Below, one piece after another: positions 1-8,822 of a stretch of 64,000 bases of DNA. The DNA is taken from the NCBI RefSeq assembly GCF_002980555.1, contig NZ_PVBT01000006.1:62001-126000 (forward strand). Direction: 5' to 3'. A model generated the notes under the pieces. That model had not been told where the DNA came from. It worked only from the letters and a program-made list of their open reading frames with translations, and ran no database searches. This DNA is from Phyllobacterium myrsinacearum (GTDB lineage: Bacteria; Pseudomonadota; Alphaproteobacteria; Rhizobiales; Rhizobiaceae). Both the position numbers and the translations under genes were made by a program. The number at the start of each line of letters is the position of its first letter. Position 1 is the first letter of the stretch.

Positions 1-125
1 AGGAATGCCGCCAGCGTCAGAAGGATGGCACCCAGCAGCACGCGCGCCCTGTTGCGCCACAAACTGGCAAACAGTGCACCAACGTCAATATCCACGTCAC
101 TATCGACAGAGCCAGCCCGAGGCAT
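1..125 (-). CDS. Wzz/GumC-like exopolysaccharide chain-length protein, N-terminus only
   Basis: Only the first 41 codons lie in the window; the gene continues past the left edge. The ATG at 123-125 follows a GGAG at a 5-nt spacing. The peptide starts MPRAGSVDSDVDIDVGALFA, then has a basic stretch (WRNRARV) and the beginning of a hydrophobic segment (LLGAILLTLAAF). An acidic lead-in, an LFASLWRNR-type motif and a first membrane segment are typical of Wzz/ExoP/GumC polysaccharide co-polymerases. Those proteins sit in the inner membrane and control chain length and export. The gene is divergent from the OPX lipoprotein gene at 314, its usual functional partner, which supports the call. Whether a C-terminal tyrosine kinase domain is present cannot be seen. 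Confidence 0.65.
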   Translation of the reverse strand, partial: MPRAGSVDSDVDIDVGALFASLWRNRARVLLGAILLTLAAF

Positions 126-313
126 TCCCCACTCCACTTTGAATGCCGCAATGGTAAAGACCTATGGTAACCAGCGGGTTAAAATATCCGGCACACTCAA
201 GAAGACAGCACAACAAAAGTGCATGCGCAGTTTACCAGCCATTAACCCTAATGAACTGATAATCCCGCTCAGAGTCGAGCGAATTCGTCGCCATTGTTGC
301 AAGGGTTTTTACG

Positions 314-880
314 GTGTTCAGCAAGCAAATCTTTCTGGTCGCGATCAGCGTTGTGTCGATGACACTTGGCGGCTGCGCCAGTTATCGCCCTGCCCCTGCG
401 GCATTCCATGCAGCCATCAACAAACCCTATCTGCTCGATGCGGGCGACCGGGTGCGCCTGACTGTCTTCGAACAGGAAGGCTTGACCAACACCTACAGCG
501 TCGACCAGGCCGGTTATATCTCGGTACCGCTGATCGGCAGCGTGCCTGCCCGCGGCAAGACAATCCAGCAGATCGAGGCCGCCGTGGCAGCCAAGCTGCG
601 CAAGGGCTATTTGCGCGATCCGGACGTCGCCGTCGAAGTCGACCGGTACCGGCCGGTCTTCGTCATGGGCGAAGTGGGTGCCGCCGGGCAGTACTCCTAT
701 GTTCCCGGCATGACCGCCCAGAAGGCGATAGCCGCAGCTGGCGGTTTCAGCCCCCGTGCCAATCAGGGGGACGTGGATATCACCCGCCAGCTCAATGGCG
801 AGATCCTCACCGGCCGCGTGACGATTTCCGATCCTGTCCTGCCCGGCGATACCGTCTATGTGCGCGAGCGCTTCTTCTGA
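314..880 (+). CDS. OPX-family polysaccharide export lipoprotein (Wza-like)
   Basis: The protein has 188 aa and a GTG start. A short signal peptide ends in an LGGC lipobox (Cys about residue 21), so this is a lipoprotein. It is followed by a polysaccharide export domain (around YLLDAGDRVRLTVFEQEGL) and a SLBB-like segment (around VFVMGEVGAAGQYSYVPGM). This is the short, auxiliary OPX architecture without the long C-terminal barrel-forming region of Wza. Family members carry capsule or exopolysaccharide through the periplasm and outer membrane together with a Wzz/GumC protein. The first gene of such a protein lies divergently at 125. A glycosyltransferase gene follows 9 nt downstream, so this is probably the head of an operon running to 4915. 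Confidence 0.9.
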   Translation: MFSKQIFLVAISVVSMTLGGCASYRPAPAAFHAAINKPYLLDAGDRVRLTVFEQEGLTNTYSVDQAGYISVPLIGSVPARGKTIQQIEAAVAAKLRKGYLRDPDVAVEVDRYRPVFVMGEVGAAGQYSYVPGMTAQKAIAAAGGFSPRANQGDVDITRQLNGEILTGRVTISDPVLPGDTVYVRERFF

Positions 881-889
881 TCGCGGGAA

Positions 890-2026
890 ATGAGCGACAG
901 GCGATCCCTTCGTATTGTTCACTGCTTTCGCGCACCTGTCGGGGGAATATTCCGGCACGTGCGCGATCTCGTTGATGCCCAGGTCAAGGCCGGCCATCAG
1001 GTCGGCGTTGTCTGCGACGCCTCGACCGGCGGCGACTTCGAAGAAACCTTGCTGGCGAGTATGCGGGACAAGCTGGCCCTGGGGCTGAAACGCATTGCCA
1101 TGCAGCGGCAGATCGGTCCGGGCGACCTGATTGCGGCCGTGCGCACCCGCAGCACATTCAAAGCCATGCAGCCGGACATCCTGCATGGTCACGGCGCCAA
1201 GGGCGGCATCTACGCCAGACTATCCGGCTCGCTGCTGCGCCTTTCGGGCAAGCGCGTTGCGCGGTTTTACTCCCCGCATGGCGGCAGCCTGCACTATGCC
1301 CCCTCCGCAATGGCGGGCCGCGTGATCTTTCGCATCGAGCGGTTCATGGAGGGGATGACCGACCGGATCATCTTTGTCTCGGCGTTCGAGCGTGACACCT
1401 ACATCAGCAAGGTCGGTGCGCCGCGCTGCACATCCGCACTGATCTACAATGGTCTGGCGGATGGCGAGTTCGAACCCGTGCAGCCGGACACGAATACAGC
1501 CGATTTCCTGTTCATCGGCGAACTGCGCACCCTGAAAGGGCCGGACCTTTTCATCGACGCCCTGGCGGGCGCGGGCAGAATGGGCGGACCGCCGCCGACC
1601 GCCGTCATGGTCGGTGACGGCGGTGAGCGCGATCAGCTTGTCCGGCAGGCCGAAGCGGCGGGAATCGGCGCCCAGATCAGGTTCCTGCCGCCCATGCAGG
1701 CACGCGCGGCATTTCGTCTTGCCCGGACGGTGGTCATCCCGTCCCGCGCCGAGGCGCTGCCCTATATTGTCCTGGAAGCACTGGCTGCCGGGCGGCCCGT
1801 CATCGTCAGCCGTGTCGGCGGCATTCCGGAGATCGTGGGCGATCACTCCGCGGCCCTTGTGCAGCCGGATGCGCAGGCCCTTGCCCGCAAGATGGCGGCT
1901 GTCCTCGGCGATCCCGCCGCCCATGCAGCGGCCCTTCCCAACCCCGGCCAGATCAGACAAAGATTCAGCATCGGCGGCATGGCAACACGGCTTGAAAACG
2001 AATATTTCGCCGCGCTGAATGAATAG
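890..2026 (+). CDS. Glycosyltransferase family 4 protein
   Basis: The 378-aa protein has a GT-B fold. The N-terminal acceptor half opens with RIVHCFRAPVGGIFRHVRDL, the glycine-rich start common to GT4 enzymes. The C-terminal nucleotide-sugar half carries the GT4 EX7E motif (EALPYIVLE, about residues 288-296) followed by GRPVIVSRVGGIPEIV. It should move a sugar from a nucleotide donor to a lipid-linked or growing glycan at the cytoplasmic face of the membrane. It starts 9 nt after the OPX gene and about 90 nt before the sugar-phosphate transferase gene. The sugar specificity cannot be read from the sequence. Confidence 0.9.
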   Translation: MSDRRSLRIVHCFRAPVGGIFRHVRDLVDAQVKAGHQVGVVCDASTGGDFEETLLASMRDKLALGLKRIAMQRQIGPGDLIAAVRTRSTFKAMQPDILHGHGAKGGIYARLSGSLLRLSGKRVARFYSPHGGSLHYAPSAMAGRVIFRIERFMEGMTDRIIFVSAFERDTYISKVGAPRCTSALIYNGLADGEFEPVQPDTNTADFLFIGELRTLKGPDLFIDALAGAGRMGGPPPTAVMVGDGGERDQLVRQAEAAGIGAQIRFLPPMQARAAFRLARTVVIPSRAEALPYIVLEALAAGRPVIVSRVGGIPEIVGDHSAALVQPDAQALARKMAAVLGDPAAHAAALPNPGQIRQRFSIGGMATRLENEYFAALNE

Positions 2027-2117
2027 GGTCCAGGGCCTGTCCAAAAGCATTTTTCAGGCAAGCATTTTTTAGCTCATCCGTGATATGACGGATCAATCGA
2101 ACTCTTCAAGGTGCCGT

Positions 2118-3659
2118 ATGAAAGACAGAAAAGGGGAAACCAGGTTCTCTCGGGATGCCGTGCGCAATCTTGCCGCCGACAACGCGGCAAAACCTGCCGA
2201 TAAAGCCACACTCAGCCCTGTCGCCTACCAGATTGCCTCGCAATATGCGCGCAACAGCAATTCACCCGTCATGATCAGCGGCATCATGCGGATCGTGGAA
2301 TTCCTGATCATCCTCGTGACCGGCATGACGGTCTTCCTGATGTATGTCGGCCCGCATCAGGGAACCGGCTTCAGCTATTTCTTCGCCATTCTGGTGACCG
2401 CTATTGTCGGCGTTCTCGTCCTGGAGCTTACCGACAGTTACCAGCTTGCGGTGATGCGCAATCCCTTCACCCGGTTCGGGCGCCTGCTGATGGCATGGTC
2501 CGGCACATTCGCCCTGATGGCGCTGGCTGCGTTTTTTCTCAAGATCTCGGAAGCCTATTCGCGCATATGGCTCGGCGCCTGGTATGTGTCCGGGCTGATC
2601 CTGTTCATTGCCTTTCGCGTGATCATGTCGCGGCTCATCCGCCGCTGGGCCCGCAATGGCAAAATGGAACGCCGCGCCGTCATTGTCGGCGGCGGAAAAC
2701 CGGCCGAGGATCTGATCCGCTCGATCGAGCAGCAGCCCTACAACGATATCCGCATCTGCGGCGTCTTCGATGACCGGGACGCCAAGCGGTCGCCGCCCGT
2801 CGTCGCGGGCTATCCGAAGCTCGGCAACATTTCCGAGCTGATCGAGTTCGCGCGCATCGCCCATATCGACATGCTCATCGTCTCGCTGCCGATCACGGCG
2901 GAAGAGCGCGTTCTGGCGCTTCTCAAAAAACTCTGGGTCCTGCCGGTGGATATCCGGCTGTCGGCCCACAACAATCACCTGCAGTTCCGCCCGCGCGCCT
3001 ATTCCTACATCGGCTCGGTCGCCATGATCGATCTGTTCGACAAGCCCATCAACGATTGGGATTCCGTGGCGAAACGGGCTTTTGATATCGTCTTCAGCCT
3101 GTTCGGCATCCTTGTCTTCAGTCCGTTCATGCTGGCGACCGCCATCGCCATCCGGCTGGAGAGCAAGGGCTCGGTCATTTTCAAGCAGCAGCGGCACGGC
3201 TTCAACAATGAAGTCATTGAAGTCTGGAAATTCCGCTCGATGTATACGGAAATGTGCGACCCGACGGCGCGCAACGCGGTGGTGAAAAACGACCCGCGCG
3301 TCACCAAGGTCGGGCGCATCATCCGCAAGACGTCCATCGATGAATTGCCGCAGTTTTTCAATGCGCTGATGGGAACGCTCTCACTCGTCGGCCCCCGGCC
3401 CCACGCCATATCGGCCCATACCCACAATCTGCTCTACAATGAGGTCGTGGACGGATATTTCGCCCGCCACCGGGTGAAACCGGGCGTGACCGGCTGGGCG
3501 CAGATCAATGGCTGGCGCGGTGAAATCGACACGGAAGACAAGATCAAGATGCGGACGGAGTTCGATCTCTACTACATCGAAAACTGGTCCTTGTGGTTCG
3601 ATCTGAAAATCCTGTTCCTGACACCCGTCCGCCTGCTCAACACGGATAATGCCTATTGA
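2118..3659 (+). CDS. Polyprenyl-phosphate sugar-1-phosphate transferase (WcaJ/ExoY-like)
   Basis: This is the committing enzyme of an exopolysaccharide pathway: it transfers a sugar-1-phosphate to undecaprenyl phosphate in the inner membrane. About 513 aa. A cytoplasmic N-terminus is followed by about four membrane segments, a Rossmann-like domain (RRAVIVGGGKPAEDLIRSIE), a fifth membrane segment and the bacterial sugar transferase domain with KFRSMYTEM, NDPRVTKVGRIIRKTSIDEL, SLVGPRPH and GVTGWAQINGWRGE. This matches the long, five-segment WcaJ type. I chose the ATG at 2118 because AAGGTG lies just upstream. An in-frame ATG at 2085 adds 11 residues but lacks an obvious ribosome site. Its stop overlaps the start of the next gene. 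Confidence 0.92.
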   Translation: MKDRKGETRFSRDAVRNLAADNAAKPADKATLSPVAYQIASQYARNSNSPVMISGIMRIVEFLIILVTGMTVFLMYVGPHQGTGFSYFFAILVTAIVGVLVLELTDSYQLAVMRNPFTRFGRLLMAWSGTFALMALAAFFLKISEAYSRIWLGAWYVSGLILFIAFRVIMSRLIRRWARNGKMERRAVIVGGGKPAEDLIRSIEQQPYNDIRICGVFDDRDAKRSPPVVAGYPKLGNISELIEFARIAHIDMLIVSLPITAEERVLALLKKLWVLPVDIRLSAHNNHLQFRPRAYSYIGSVAMIDLFDKPINDWDSVAKRAFDIVFSLFGILVFSPFMLATAIAIRLESKGSVIFKQQRHGFNNEVIEVWKFRSMYTEMCDPTARNAVVKNDPRVTKVGRIIRKTSIDELPQFFNALMGTLSLVGPRPHAISAHTHNLLYNEVVDGYFARHRVKPGVTGWAQINGWRGEIDTEDKIKMRTEFDLYYIENWSLWFDLKILFLTPVRLLNTDNAY

Positions 3660-4915
3660 GCGCCACCGCCAATCCCGCTGATTCAGCCCGTATCGAGCGG
3701 GCCGTCCGGAACCGCGCGCTGATCCGCATGGTTTCGATGACAGCCGTCGGTTTCGGCGTTTTCCTCAGCGGTTTCGTGATCAATGAACCCGCGCCTTATG
3801 AATTGTACATGGCCGCGCTGATCGCGGTCTGGGCGCTCTTCGGTCTGCGCTTCTCGCGCAGCACCGTCGTTCTCCTGGCGACGCTGGTGCTGTTCAATCT
3901 TGGCGGGTGGCTGTCCGTGGCGCAGATGGCCGACCTGAAGACCGCGCCCATGTATATGGCCGTGTCGCTGTTTCTCGCGCTCACATCCGTGTTCTTTGCG
4001 GCAATCGTCGAAGGCAACCACCGCATCCTGCAGGCGATCTTCAACGGCTATCTGATCGCGGCGGTCTGTACGACCATGCTGGGGTTACTCGGCTATTTCA
4101 ACGCCTTCCCGGGCGCGGAGGTTTTCACGCGTTATGGCCGCGCGATGGGCGCCTTCAAGGACCCCAACGTCTTCGGCCCCTTCCTGATCCTGCCGATTGC
4201 CTGGCTGGTGCATGGCATACTGGTGGGCAATCTGCGGACGCTGCCGCTGCGCCTTGTGCCTACGCTCATCCTCACCCTTGGCGTTTTCCTGTCCTTTTCC
4301 CGCGCGGCATGGGGCATGGCCGTGCTGGTCATCGCCGGCCTTGCGCTTGCACTGTTCATCCGCAGCCCGAGCCGCCTCTTCCGCATCAGGATCATTCTGC
4401 TTGCCGGGCTGGCTGTCGCGGTTCTTCTCGTCGCCATTGTCATCGCGCTGCAGATTCCCAGCGTCTCGGAACTGTTCTTTGCGCGGGCGCAGCTGGTGCA
4501 GGAGTATGACAATGCCCAGTTTGGCCGTTTTGCCCGCCACTGGTACGGCCTGCTGATGTCGGTCGACCACCCCCTCGGCATCGGTCCGCTGGAGTTCGGG
4601 CCCATTTATGGCGAAGACACCCACAATATCTGGCTGAAGGCAGCGCTCGATTATGGCTGGACCGGTTTCGTCAGCTACCTCACCCTGACGATGCTGACCC
4701 TGGGGCTTGGCCTGCGCATCCTGTTTCGCGACAGGCCGTGGCAGCCCTTCCTGCTGTGCGCTTACCTGACCTATCTCTCGCATGTGGCCATCGGCAATGT
4801 CATCGATACCGATCACTGGCGGCATTTCTACATCCTTGTGGGTATCATCTGGGGATGTGTCGCGCTGGAAGCCCGACACGCGCGAACGCCTGCCGTATCC
4901 AAAGCAATAATGTAA
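3656..4915 (+). CDS. O-antigen ligase/polymerase-like membrane protein (Wzy family)
   Basis: The 419-aa protein is very hydrophobic with roughly ten to eleven membrane segments and a larger periplasmic loop near residues 270-330, containing the HWYGLLMSVDHPLGIGPLEF and GEDTHNIWLKAALDYGW stretches. That layout and the H-N motif before a late helix are typical of the Wzy_C/O-antigen ligase superfamily. The likely job is polymerising the lipid-linked repeat unit in the periplasm. The predicted start is a TTG whose last two bases are part of the TGA stop of the preceding gene, so translation is probably coupled. No clear ribosome site precedes it. This is the last gene of the locus. Confidence 0.85.
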   Translation: MSATANPADSARIERAVRNRALIRMVSMTAVGFGVFLSGFVINEPAPYELYMAALIAVWALFGLRFSRSTVVLLATLVLFNLGGWLSVAQMADLKTAPMYMAVSLFLALTSVFFAAIVEGNHRILQAIFNGYLIAAVCTTMLGLLGYFNAFPGAEVFTRYGRAMGAFKDPNVFGPFLILPIAWLVHGILVGNLRTLPLRLVPTLILTLGVFLSFSRAAWGMAVLVIAGLALALFIRSPSRLFRIRIILLAGLAVAVLLVAIVIALQIPSVSELFFARAQLVQEYDNAQFGRFARHWYGLLMSVDHPLGIGPLEFGPIYGEDTHNIWLKAALDYGWTGFVSYLTLTMLTLGLGLRILFRDRPWQPFLLCAYLTYLSHVAIGNVIDTDHWRHFYILVGIIWGCVALEARHARTPAVSKAIM

Positions 4916-5111
4916 AACTGTCGCAATATGTTCTACTTGAACGCATTTTGTTCTTATGAGTTTCAATAATATGTTTAATACGGATAAATAAATTGGAACA
5001 ACAAACCGATAATCACTTATAATATATTTCCAATACCACCCCAGTGCGTTACCTTGAGAAAGACGCAATTTTAACGTAACATCAGGTGGTTAAATCAAAT
5101 TTCTCATATGA

Positions 5112-5438
5112 GTGGAATTTATAAACTACCGGTTGCATCCAACACATAAGAATAATGGGTGGAAATGGTCATTGACGTTTTTAGACACCGATAATCCGAA
5201 CTATTCAAAAGCCGATGGCGAACTCATGCAGCAAGCGCTGGACGAGGCTGCAAGGGTGTTGAAAATCGAAGACGACAACGATCCGGAATGGAAAATCCTG
5301 GCGCGTTTTGTCCGTGCCGCCTTCATCATCGGCAACAGGGATGTCGAGGCGATGGCTGGATTTGCCGTGGATGCGGTGCTTGTCCGGCGCAAGGCCGCCG
5401 AGAGCACGATCCGTTCTACCCCCGGAAATTACCGATAA
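5112..5438 (+). CDS. Hypothetical small protein overlapping the ABC ATPase gene tail to tail
   Basis: About 108 aa from a GTG; the start is uncertain, with in-frame TTG at 5172 and ATG at 5226 as alternatives. No family was recognised. The middle is acidic and helical (around [20 protein letters not shown]) and the C-terminal part is alanine-rich ([20 protein letters not shown]). Its last 23 bases overlap the end of the gene on the opposite strand. The upstream 200 bases are AT-rich compared with the flanking genes, which fits a promoter region or a junction between modules. It has plausible composition, but it could be a chance reading frame. Confidence 0.45.
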   Translation: MEFINYRLHPTHKNNGWKWSLTFLDTDNPNYSKADGELMQQALDEAARVLKIEDDNDPEWKILARFVRAAFIIGNRDVEAMAGFAVDAVLVRRKAAESTIRSTPGNYR

Positions 5439-6210
5439 ACTGGCGGAACGCCGCCGAGGTCGCACCGCTGAACATTTCGGCGGGCGAACCTGCGCAGTCA
5501 ATCAGCCCCTCGCGCATGAACACGACGCGGTTGGAAACGTCGCGGGCAAAATTCATTTCATGGGTCACGACGAGCATCGTCATCCCCTCCTCCGCCAGCG
5601 CGCGCATCACCCGCAGCACTTCGCCGACCAGTTCGGGATCGAGCGCCGAGGTGGGTTCGTCAAACAGCATGACCTTCGGCTTCATCGCCAGGGAGCGGGC
5701 AATGGCTGCGCGCTGCTGCTGACCGCCGGACAGATGCGCCGGATAGGCATGGCGCTTGTCGGCAATCCCGACCTTGACCAGAAGCGCTTCCGCCTCCTCG
5801 ATGCATTCCGCCCGCGGGCGTTTGAGCACGTGGACGGGACCTTCGATCAGATTTTGCAGGATGGTCATGTGCGACCACAGATTGAACGACTGGAACACCA
5901 TCCCGAGTTCGGAGCGGATATGGTCCACCTGCTTCGAACTTGCGGGCACGTTCCTGCCGTGCTTGCTGATCATGTTGATGTGTTCGCCATCCACCCAGAT
6001 CTCGCCTTCATCGGCGATTTCCAGAAGATTGATGCAGCGCAGGAATGTCGACTTGCCCGACCCGCTCGACCCGAGAATCGAGATGACGTCGCCGTCATGG
6101 GCTTCGAGCGAAATGCCGCGCAGAACTTCCAGCGGGCCGAATTTCTTGCGGATATTGCGCACGGAAAGCCGGTTGACGGTCGTTGCGGCGGCGGAAGGTT
6201 CATGCACCAT
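5416..6210 (-). CDS. hisP: Polar amino-acid ABC transporter ATP-binding protein (HisP-like)
   Basis: The 264-aa protein is the ATPase subunit of an importer in the inner membrane. Walker A is GSSGSGKS (47-54), the signature is LSGGQ (160-164), Walker B is VMLFDEP (180-186) and the switch histidine is H217. The insertion after strand 3 ([20 protein letters not shown]) is characteristic of HisP/OccP/ArtP-type proteins for basic amino acids. It is the last of four genes transcribed toward lower coordinates: binding protein, two permeases, ATPase. A HutC-like regulator lies divergent to the cluster, which suggests histidine as the substrate, but arginine or ornithine are possible. Confidence 0.93.
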   Translation of the reverse strand: MVHEPSAAATTVNRLSVRNIRKKFGPLEVLRGISLEAHDGDVISILGSSGSGKSTFLRCINLLEIADEGEIWVDGEHINMISKHGRNVPASSKQVDHIRSELGMVFQSFNLWSHMTILQNLIEGPVHVLKRPRAECIEEAEALLVKVGIADKRHAYPAHLSGGQQQRAAIARSLAMKPKVMLFDEPTSALDPELVGEVLRVMRALAEEGMTMLVVTHEMNFARDVSNRVVFMREGLIDCAGSPAEMFSGATSAAFRQFIGNFRG

Positions 6211-6222
6211 GACAAAAATTCC

Positions 6223-6921
6223 TTACGGCAAACGCGGAACGGCGCGCCGATGCTGGGAAAGCCTGTGTTCCAGCAGCGCCATGGCCTGCAGAATCAGGAA
6301 ATTGAGGATGAGATAAATCGCCGCCGCGCACAAAAACACTTCCATGGTGCGGTAGGTCTGCGAGATCAGCCGCTGCGCCACGCCCGTGACCTCCCAGACC
6401 GTCACAAGGCTGGCAAGCGCGGTCGATTTGACCATCATGACGATTTCGGTGGAATAGGCCGGAAGCGCATGGCGGAAAGCGATCGGTCCGATGATCCGCC
6501 GGACGAGCAGAAAACCCGACATGCCGATGGAGCGCGCAGCCTCGATCTCCTTGACGGAGACGGCTCGCAGACCGCCGCGAAATATCTCGGCGGTATAACC
6601 GGCCGTGCACAGCGCGAGCGAAAGCACGGCGCAGACAAAGGGTTCGCGCAGGAACGGCCAGAGAAAGCTGTAGCGGATGAAGCCGAACTGGCCGAGCCCG
6701 TAAAACACCAGGAACATCTGGATCAGCAGCGGCGAGCCGCGGAACACGAAAATATACCCCTTGGCAAAATTGCTGAGGATCGGGTTTCTGGCGACACGCA
6801 TCCATACCACCAAGAGTGCCAGCAGCCCGCCGAAGAAGATCGACAGGAAAAACAGGGCAAGCGTCATCGGCACAGCTGCCAGCAATGTCCGCATGGTCTG
6901 GAGAATGAAGACGAAATCCAT
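6223..6921 (-). CDS. hisM: Amino-acid ABC transporter permease (HisM-like)
   Basis: This 232-aa inner-membrane permease is of the HisMQ/GlnP class. It has about five membrane segments and the EAA-loop that contacts the ATPase (GLRAVSVKEIEAARSIGMSG, then RIIGPIAFRHALP). The N-terminal FVFILQTMRTLLAAVPMTL is the usual TIGR01726-type start. The stop lies 12 nt before the ATPase start, and the other permease ends 9 nt upstream, so these are one operon. It would pair with the other permease to form a heterodimeric channel. Confidence 0.93.
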   Translation of the reverse strand: MDFVFILQTMRTLLAAVPMTLALFFLSIFFGGLLALLVVWMRVARNPILSNFAKGYIFVFRGSPLLIQMFLVFYGLGQFGFIRYSFLWPFLREPFVCAVLSLALCTAGYTAEIFRGGLRAVSVKEIEAARSIGMSGFLLVRRIIGPIAFRHALPAYSTEIVMMVKSTALASLVTVWEVTGVAQRLISQTYRTMEVFLCAAAIYLILNFLILQAMALLEHRLSQHRRAVPRLP

Positions 6922-6930
6922 GACCGCTCC

Positions 6931-7653
6931 TCAGGCCTGACCAAGGGAAGACGGCATGGAACGGTTGGCGCGCCGTTCCGCCCGGTTGAACAGCCGGTCC
7001 GACAGGCTGGTCAGAACGAGGTAGAGACAGCCGCCGGCAATGAAGAACAGGAAATATTGCCGCGTCGACCCGGCTGCGACCTGGCTGGTGCGCATCAGAT
7101 CCGCCAGTCCGGTCACGGAGACAAGCGCCGAGTCCTTCAGGCTGAGCTGCCAGACATTGCCGATTCCCGGAATGGCAAAACGCAGCACCTGCGGCGCGAT
7201 GATGCGGCGAAAGCGTAGGCCGCGATGCATGCCGATGGCCTCCGCGGCCTCCAATTCCCCCTTGGGAATGGCGAGAAAGGCGCCGCGATAGACCTCGGCC
7301 TGGTAAGCGCCGGAGATGATGCCGACCGCCAGCGCACCGGCGGCAAAGGACGGCAATCCGAGAAAGCCTTCATAGCCGAGATAGCGCCCGATGGCGGTAA
7401 CGGCCCCCGATCCGCCGAAATAGATGAGATAGATGATGAGAAGTTCGGGGACACCGCGAAACACCGTCGTATAGGCGTTGCCGAGCGCGCGCAAAACCGC
7501 ATTTCCCGACAGTTTCGCCCAGGCAACCATGGTGCCGAGAACCGCGCCGAGCAGCAGCGCGGCGATGGTCACGCACAGGGTCATCAGCGCACCGGCGATA
7601 AGCAGCCCGCCCCAGCCCTGCTGTCCAAATCCGAGCACCCCGATTATCCACAT
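6931..7653 (-). CDS. hisQ: Amino-acid ABC transporter permease (HisQ-like)
   Basis: The protein has 240 aa and is the second permease of the same importer. It has about five membrane segments and an EAA-loop (AFLAIPKGELEAAEAIGMHR, then RIIAPQVLRFAIPGIGNVWQ). The phrase FRGVPELLIIYLIYFGG is typical of HisQ/OccQ/NocQ. It lies 133 nt after the end of the binding-protein gene and 9 nt before the hisM-like gene. The longer gap from the binding-protein gene could let that gene be expressed at higher level, as is common in these systems, but no clear attenuating hairpin was found there. Confidence 0.93.
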   Translation of the reverse strand: MWIIGVLGFGQQGWGGLLIAGALMTLCVTIAALLLGAVLGTMVAWAKLSGNAVLRALGNAYTTVFRGVPELLIIYLIYFGGSGAVTAIGRYLGYEGFLGLPSFAAGALAVGIISGAYQAEVYRGAFLAIPKGELEAAEAIGMHRGLRFRRIIAPQVLRFAIPGIGNVWQLSLKDSALVSVTGLADLMRTSQVAAGSTRQYFLFFIAGGCLYLVLTSLSDRLFNRAERRANRSMPSSLGQA

Positions 7654-7786
7654 GCGCCGTGTTCCCGCTCCGCCCGGTTGATCCGGTTTTTCAGAGTATA
7701 GGCGGGCATTGCCAGATGCTGCAAATGCCGCGCCTTTCCGGCAATGCCCAGTTCATCCAGAGGGCGTTACCGCCGTGCGGCGATGG

Positions 7787-8629
7787 TCACGGGCTGACGT
7801 CGGTCTTGAACCACTTCATCGACAGGGTCTTGACCGTACCGTCCGCCAGGGCGGCGGTGATGGCCTTGTCGAACATGGCCTTCAAATCCGTGTCGGCCTT
7901 GCGGATGCCGAGCCCCTCGCCGATGCCGAAGATCGTACCGCCGAATTCGGGGCCGGTGAAAACCAGCGCGCCATTGGCCTTTTCGAATGTCGTGCCAAAA
8001 TACACGGCATCGTCGAAGGCAAGATCGATACGGCCGGACTCCAGATCCAGATCGCGTTCCGCACCGGTCTTGTATTCGCGCACGGTGGCGATACTGCCGA
8101 AATTGTCGTAGATGAACTTGGCATAGACGGTCGCCGCCTGAATACCGATGGTCTTGCCCTTGAAGGCTGTCTTCATCGCCTCGATTTCGGCAACGCCGGT
8201 CTGCCCCGGCGTGAGCTTCAGAACCGAACCGGTTCCGGCCGCATTGGCCAGCGGACTGTCCTTCTGGGTGGCGAAACCGGCATGGGTATTGGCATAGGGG
8301 ATGGTGAAATCAATGACCTGCTTGCGCTCGTCGGTGATCGACAGCGCATCCATGATGACATCGAATTTTCCGGCGTTGAGCGCCGGAATCATGCCATCCC
8401 AATCGGAAGCCACCAGTTTGCACTCGACCTTCATCCCGGCGCACAGATGCGCGGCCAGTTCCGGCTCGAAGCCGCCCAGCGTACCGTCGGGATTGGTGAT
8501 ATTCCAGGGCGCGTAGGCACCCTCCAGCGTGATTGTGACTGTTTTCCAGTCCTTCGCATGGGCCGCTGCAGACATGGACAGCGCGGAAAGCGCCATCGCC
8601 CCTGACAGCAAGAGCTTGTGTAGTTTCAT
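7787..8629 (-). CDS. hisJ: Periplasmic amino-acid-binding protein (SBP family 3, HisJ-like)
   Basis: The 280-aa protein captures the amino acid in the periplasm and delivers it to the HisQM-like permease. A Sec signal peptide (MKLHKLLLSGAMALSALSMS, cleaved after AAAHA) precedes the mature SBP_bac_3 domain, with the family landmarks YAPWNITNPDGTLGGFEPEL, DWDGMIPALNAGKFDVIMD and ITDERKQVIDFTIPYA. I use the ATG at 8629, which follows GAGGAGAAGG, rather than a longer frame start that would bury the signal peptide. This is the first gene of the transport operon and is divergent from the HutC-like regulator; the shared intergenic region carries a candidate operator. Confidence 0.93.
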   Translation of the reverse strand: MKLHKLLLSGAMALSALSMSAAAHAKDWKTVTITLEGAYAPWNITNPDGTLGGFEPELAAHLCAGMKVECKLVASDWDGMIPALNAGKFDVIMDALSITDERKQVIDFTIPYANTHAGFATQKDSPLANAAGTGSVLKLTPGQTGVAEIEAMKTAFKGKTIGIQAATVYAKFIYDNFGSIATVREYKTGAERDLDLESGRIDLAFDDAVYFGTTFEKANGALVFTGPEFGGTIFGIGEGLGIRKADTDLKAMFDKAITAALADGTVKTLSMKWFKTDVSP

Positions 8630-8717
8630 CAGCCTTCTCCTCTTGAGGTTGGCACCTGTTGAACCCGTGTTCCCGCACCACGCTGCGGTGGCTTTTGCGC
8701 TTTTGTCTTTTGGCAAG

Positions 8718-8730
8718 TTGTATATGGTAC
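8718..8730. promoter_or_regulatory. Candidate HutC operator in the divergent promoter region
   Basis: The sequence TTGTATATGGTAC contains a full HutC half-site (TTGTATA) and a degraded second half. HutC-family operators are palindromes around TGTATATACA. It lies between the binding-protein start (8629) and the hutC-like start (8823), where it could control both. One arm is weak, so this is an inference. Confidence 0.4.
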
Positions 8731-8822
8731 CTTATGACATCTCCTGTGCCGCGCAAGAGGGAAAGTCGCACCGGGAGGCAAATTCCGATCCTGCACAAGG
8801 AATGAGCAATAAGGGGCCTGCG

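Noticed and set aside
25-975. Long plus-strand frame at the left edge
   Set aside because: It overlaps the OPX gene in another frame and the divergent Wzz-like start; composition (Arg/Pro/Cys-rich) is that of an out-of-frame shadow.
5308-7218. 636-codon plus-strand frame
   Set aside because: It is antisense to the ATPase and permease genes, which carry full motifs; the translation is His/Gln/Arg-rich shadow.
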